Below are positions 40,698 through 41,635 of a stretch of DNA of 41,635 nt, piece by piece. The notes beneath the pieces are model-generated. The model ran no database searches. It had not been told where the DNA came from and saw nothing but the letters and a program-made list of their open reading frames with translations. A program made the translations under genes and the position numbers. Position 1 is the first letter of the stretch. The number at the start of each line of letters is the position of its first letter. The stretch lies in NCBI GenBank assembly GCA_017859785.1, contig JAFMMJ010000012.1:1-41635 (forward strand). The letters are read 5' to 3'. The stretch is from Ilumatobacteraceae bacterium. GTDB lineage: Bacteria > Actinomycetota > Acidimicrobiia > Acidimicrobiales > Ilumatobacteraceae.

Positions 40698-41483
40698 TCA
40701 GCGACCCTTCCATTCGGGAGGGCGCTTCTCGATGAAGGCTTCAAGACCCTCCTTCGTGTCCTCCGATGCGAGGACGGCGCCGAAGGCCTGATCGGTCATC
40801 GAGCGAAGGGTCTCGTCGTCCGCCCAAGCAGATGCGAGAACCACCTCGCGACTCGCCCAGACCGCGAGCGGGGCACAGGCGGTAATTTGTTCGGCAAGCC
40901 GTTGAGCCTCGGCGACCGCCTCGCCAGGCTCTACCAAACGAGAGACGAGGCCGAGGGCGAAGGCCCGCTCGGCGGGGATCGGCTCGCCGGTGAGGATGGC
41001 CTCCATTGCCGCGGCCTGGCCGATCGCGCGGGGTAGGCGGAACAAACCGCCAGCACCAGCGACGAGGTTCCGCTTGACCTCAGCCAATCCGAAGGCGGAA
41101 CGGGTGGTCGCCACCACGAGGTCGGCCGCGAGCACGATCTCACATCCTCCCGCGGTGGCGAGGCCATCGACGGCGACGATGATGGGCTTGCGACGCTCGC
41201 GGTACACAAACCCAGCGAAGCCACCGCGCGCCGTGCCGAGCGAACCCGCTTGGCCTGAGTTGATGGCCTTCAGGTCTGCTCCGGCACAGAAAACGGGACG
41301 TTCTTGTCCCTGCGTCTCAGCCGTCAGGATCCCCACCCACACGTCTGGATCGTCCTCGAGGCGGTCGATCGCGGCTTCCAGTCCGCTGGCGACCTCGCCG
41401 TTCACCGCGTTGCGCGCCTCGGGGCGGTTCAAAGTGATGGTCGCGACGCGACCCTCACTGGAGTATTTGACGATCTCGCTCAT
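40698..41483 (-). CDS. Enoyl-CoA hydratase/isomerase family protein
   Basis: The 261-residue crotonase-fold protein has oxyanion-hole segments FCAGADLKAI near 66-75 and ATAGGCEIVLAADLVV near 111-126. The Glu in FGLAEVKRNL is in the place of a catalytic acid, but the second Glu of classic hydratase (in the P-x-x-GG stretch) is replaced by AGAGG. It may therefore be a hydratase with one acid, or another crotonase reaction. Substrates are acyl-CoA thioesters. The ATG has TAGCAT 6 nt upstream. Confidence 0.92.
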   Translation of the reverse strand: MSEIVKYSSEGRVATITLNRPEARNAVNGEVASGLEAAIDRLEDDPDVWVGILTAETQGQERPVFCAGADLKAINSGQAGSLGTARGGFAGFVYRERRKPIIVAVDGLATAGGCEIVLAADLVVATTRSAFGLAEVKRNLVAGAGGLFRLPRAIGQAAAMEAILTGEPIPAERAFALGLVSRLVEPGEAVAEAQRLAEQITACAPLAVWASREVVLASAWADDETLRSMTDQAFGAVLASEDTKEGLEAFIEKRPPEWKGR

Positions 41484-41489
41484 CTCGCG

Positions 41490-41495
41490 ATGCTA
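41490..41495 (-). promoter_or_regulatory. Leaderless-type -10 hexamer TAGCAT
   Basis: On the minus strand TAGCAT ends 6 nt before the ATG at 41483. Confidence 0.5.
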
Positions 41496-41520
41496 CGAAC
41501 CGCGGAAGGTGACCGACGAG

Positions 41521-41635
41521 TCAACCGGCTGGCTCATCCTCCGCCGAGGACTCGTGCTCGGCGGATTCGGCATCGCTCGGGAGTTCGGCAACCGGCTCTA
41601 CGACGTCCGCAGGGTTGTCGGAGGCAGTGTTCTCG
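41521..41635 (-). CDS. C-terminal end of a further protein (partial)
   Basis: On the minus strand, the frame from the window edge to the TGA at 41521-41523 reads as an acidic, Ala/Glu/Ser-rich tail that ends SSAEDEPAG. Composition fits the disordered tail of a cytoplasmic or secreted actinobacterial protein, but the product cannot be told from about 37 residues. The gene continues beyond the right edge. Confidence 0.5.
   Translation of the reverse strand, partial: ENTASDNPADVVEPVAELPSDAESAEHESSAEDEPAG

Overview
The window is a GC-rich stretch of an actinobacterial chromosome, most likely class Acidimicrobiia. That placement is inference. It rests on a complete Pup-proteasome locus, a nickel superoxide dismutase, a DUF4193-type protein, the Nudix-rarA-DUF948 gene order, and the pafA...tatB-tatC-helY order. 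No phage, insertion sequence, CRISPR array, integron or tRNA gene was seen. The genome is compact: most genes in a run overlap by 1-14 nt (ATGA, GTGA, TTGA, TGATG), and convergent genes often touch or overlap. No stretch longer than 300 bases lacks a gene or RNA.

Layout. 1-1190: 3' end of 23S rRNA, 5S rRNA, and a UUCG-loop terminator. 1254-5955 (+): an Arg/Gly-rich protein with TPR-like repeats, then Nudix-rarA-two small proteins-phosphotransferase. 5952-12883 (mostly -): aldehyde dehydrogenase, a small coiled protein (+), transketolase-transaldolase-LOG operon, a small hypothetical, and a stand-alone alanyl-tRNA editing protein. 12916-15164: divergent sodX/sodN, then a desaturase divergent from a TetR regulator with a 24-bp inverted-repeat operator between them. 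15217-20101 (+): ADP-forming acyl-CoA synthetase, an S13 DD-carboxypeptidase, and a catalytically dead S13 paralogue. 20147-23537 (+): a LON-domain protein, three small proteins, and a TtuB-TtuA-TrmI tRNA T-loop modification set. 23552-32404: ferredoxin (-), then mpa-dop-pup-prcB-prcA-pxpA-pxpB-pxpC-pafA. 32432-38050: lepB, glycerophosphodiesterase (-), tatB-tatC-helY and a lipid-kinase C-terminal-like protein. 38098-41635: a two-domain ThyX-like protein, acidic DUF4193-like protein, GNAT, crotonase (-), and the tail of a further gene (-).

How the genes work together. The centre is protein turnover: Pup is made with a C-terminal Gln, deamidated by Dop, ligated by PafA, and tagged proteins are unfolded by Mpa into PrcBA. 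A full 5-oxoprolinase set (pxpABC) sits between prcA and pafA, separated from prcA by one base, which suggests recycling of pyroglutamate from protein breakdown. Immediately upstream lies a ubiquitin-fold sulfur carrier (TtuB-like) with its thiolase TtuA and the m1A58 methyltransferase.

A strong window-wide pattern is seen directly in the sequence: nearly every gene that starts a transcription unit has a TANNNT hexamer ending 6-8 nt before its start codon, with no Shine-Dalgarno. This is the geometry of leaderless mRNA. The exceptions with a leader and Shine-Dalgarno (sodN, ferredoxin, mpa, pup, the DUF4193-like gene) stand out. The pattern was used to choose several starts.
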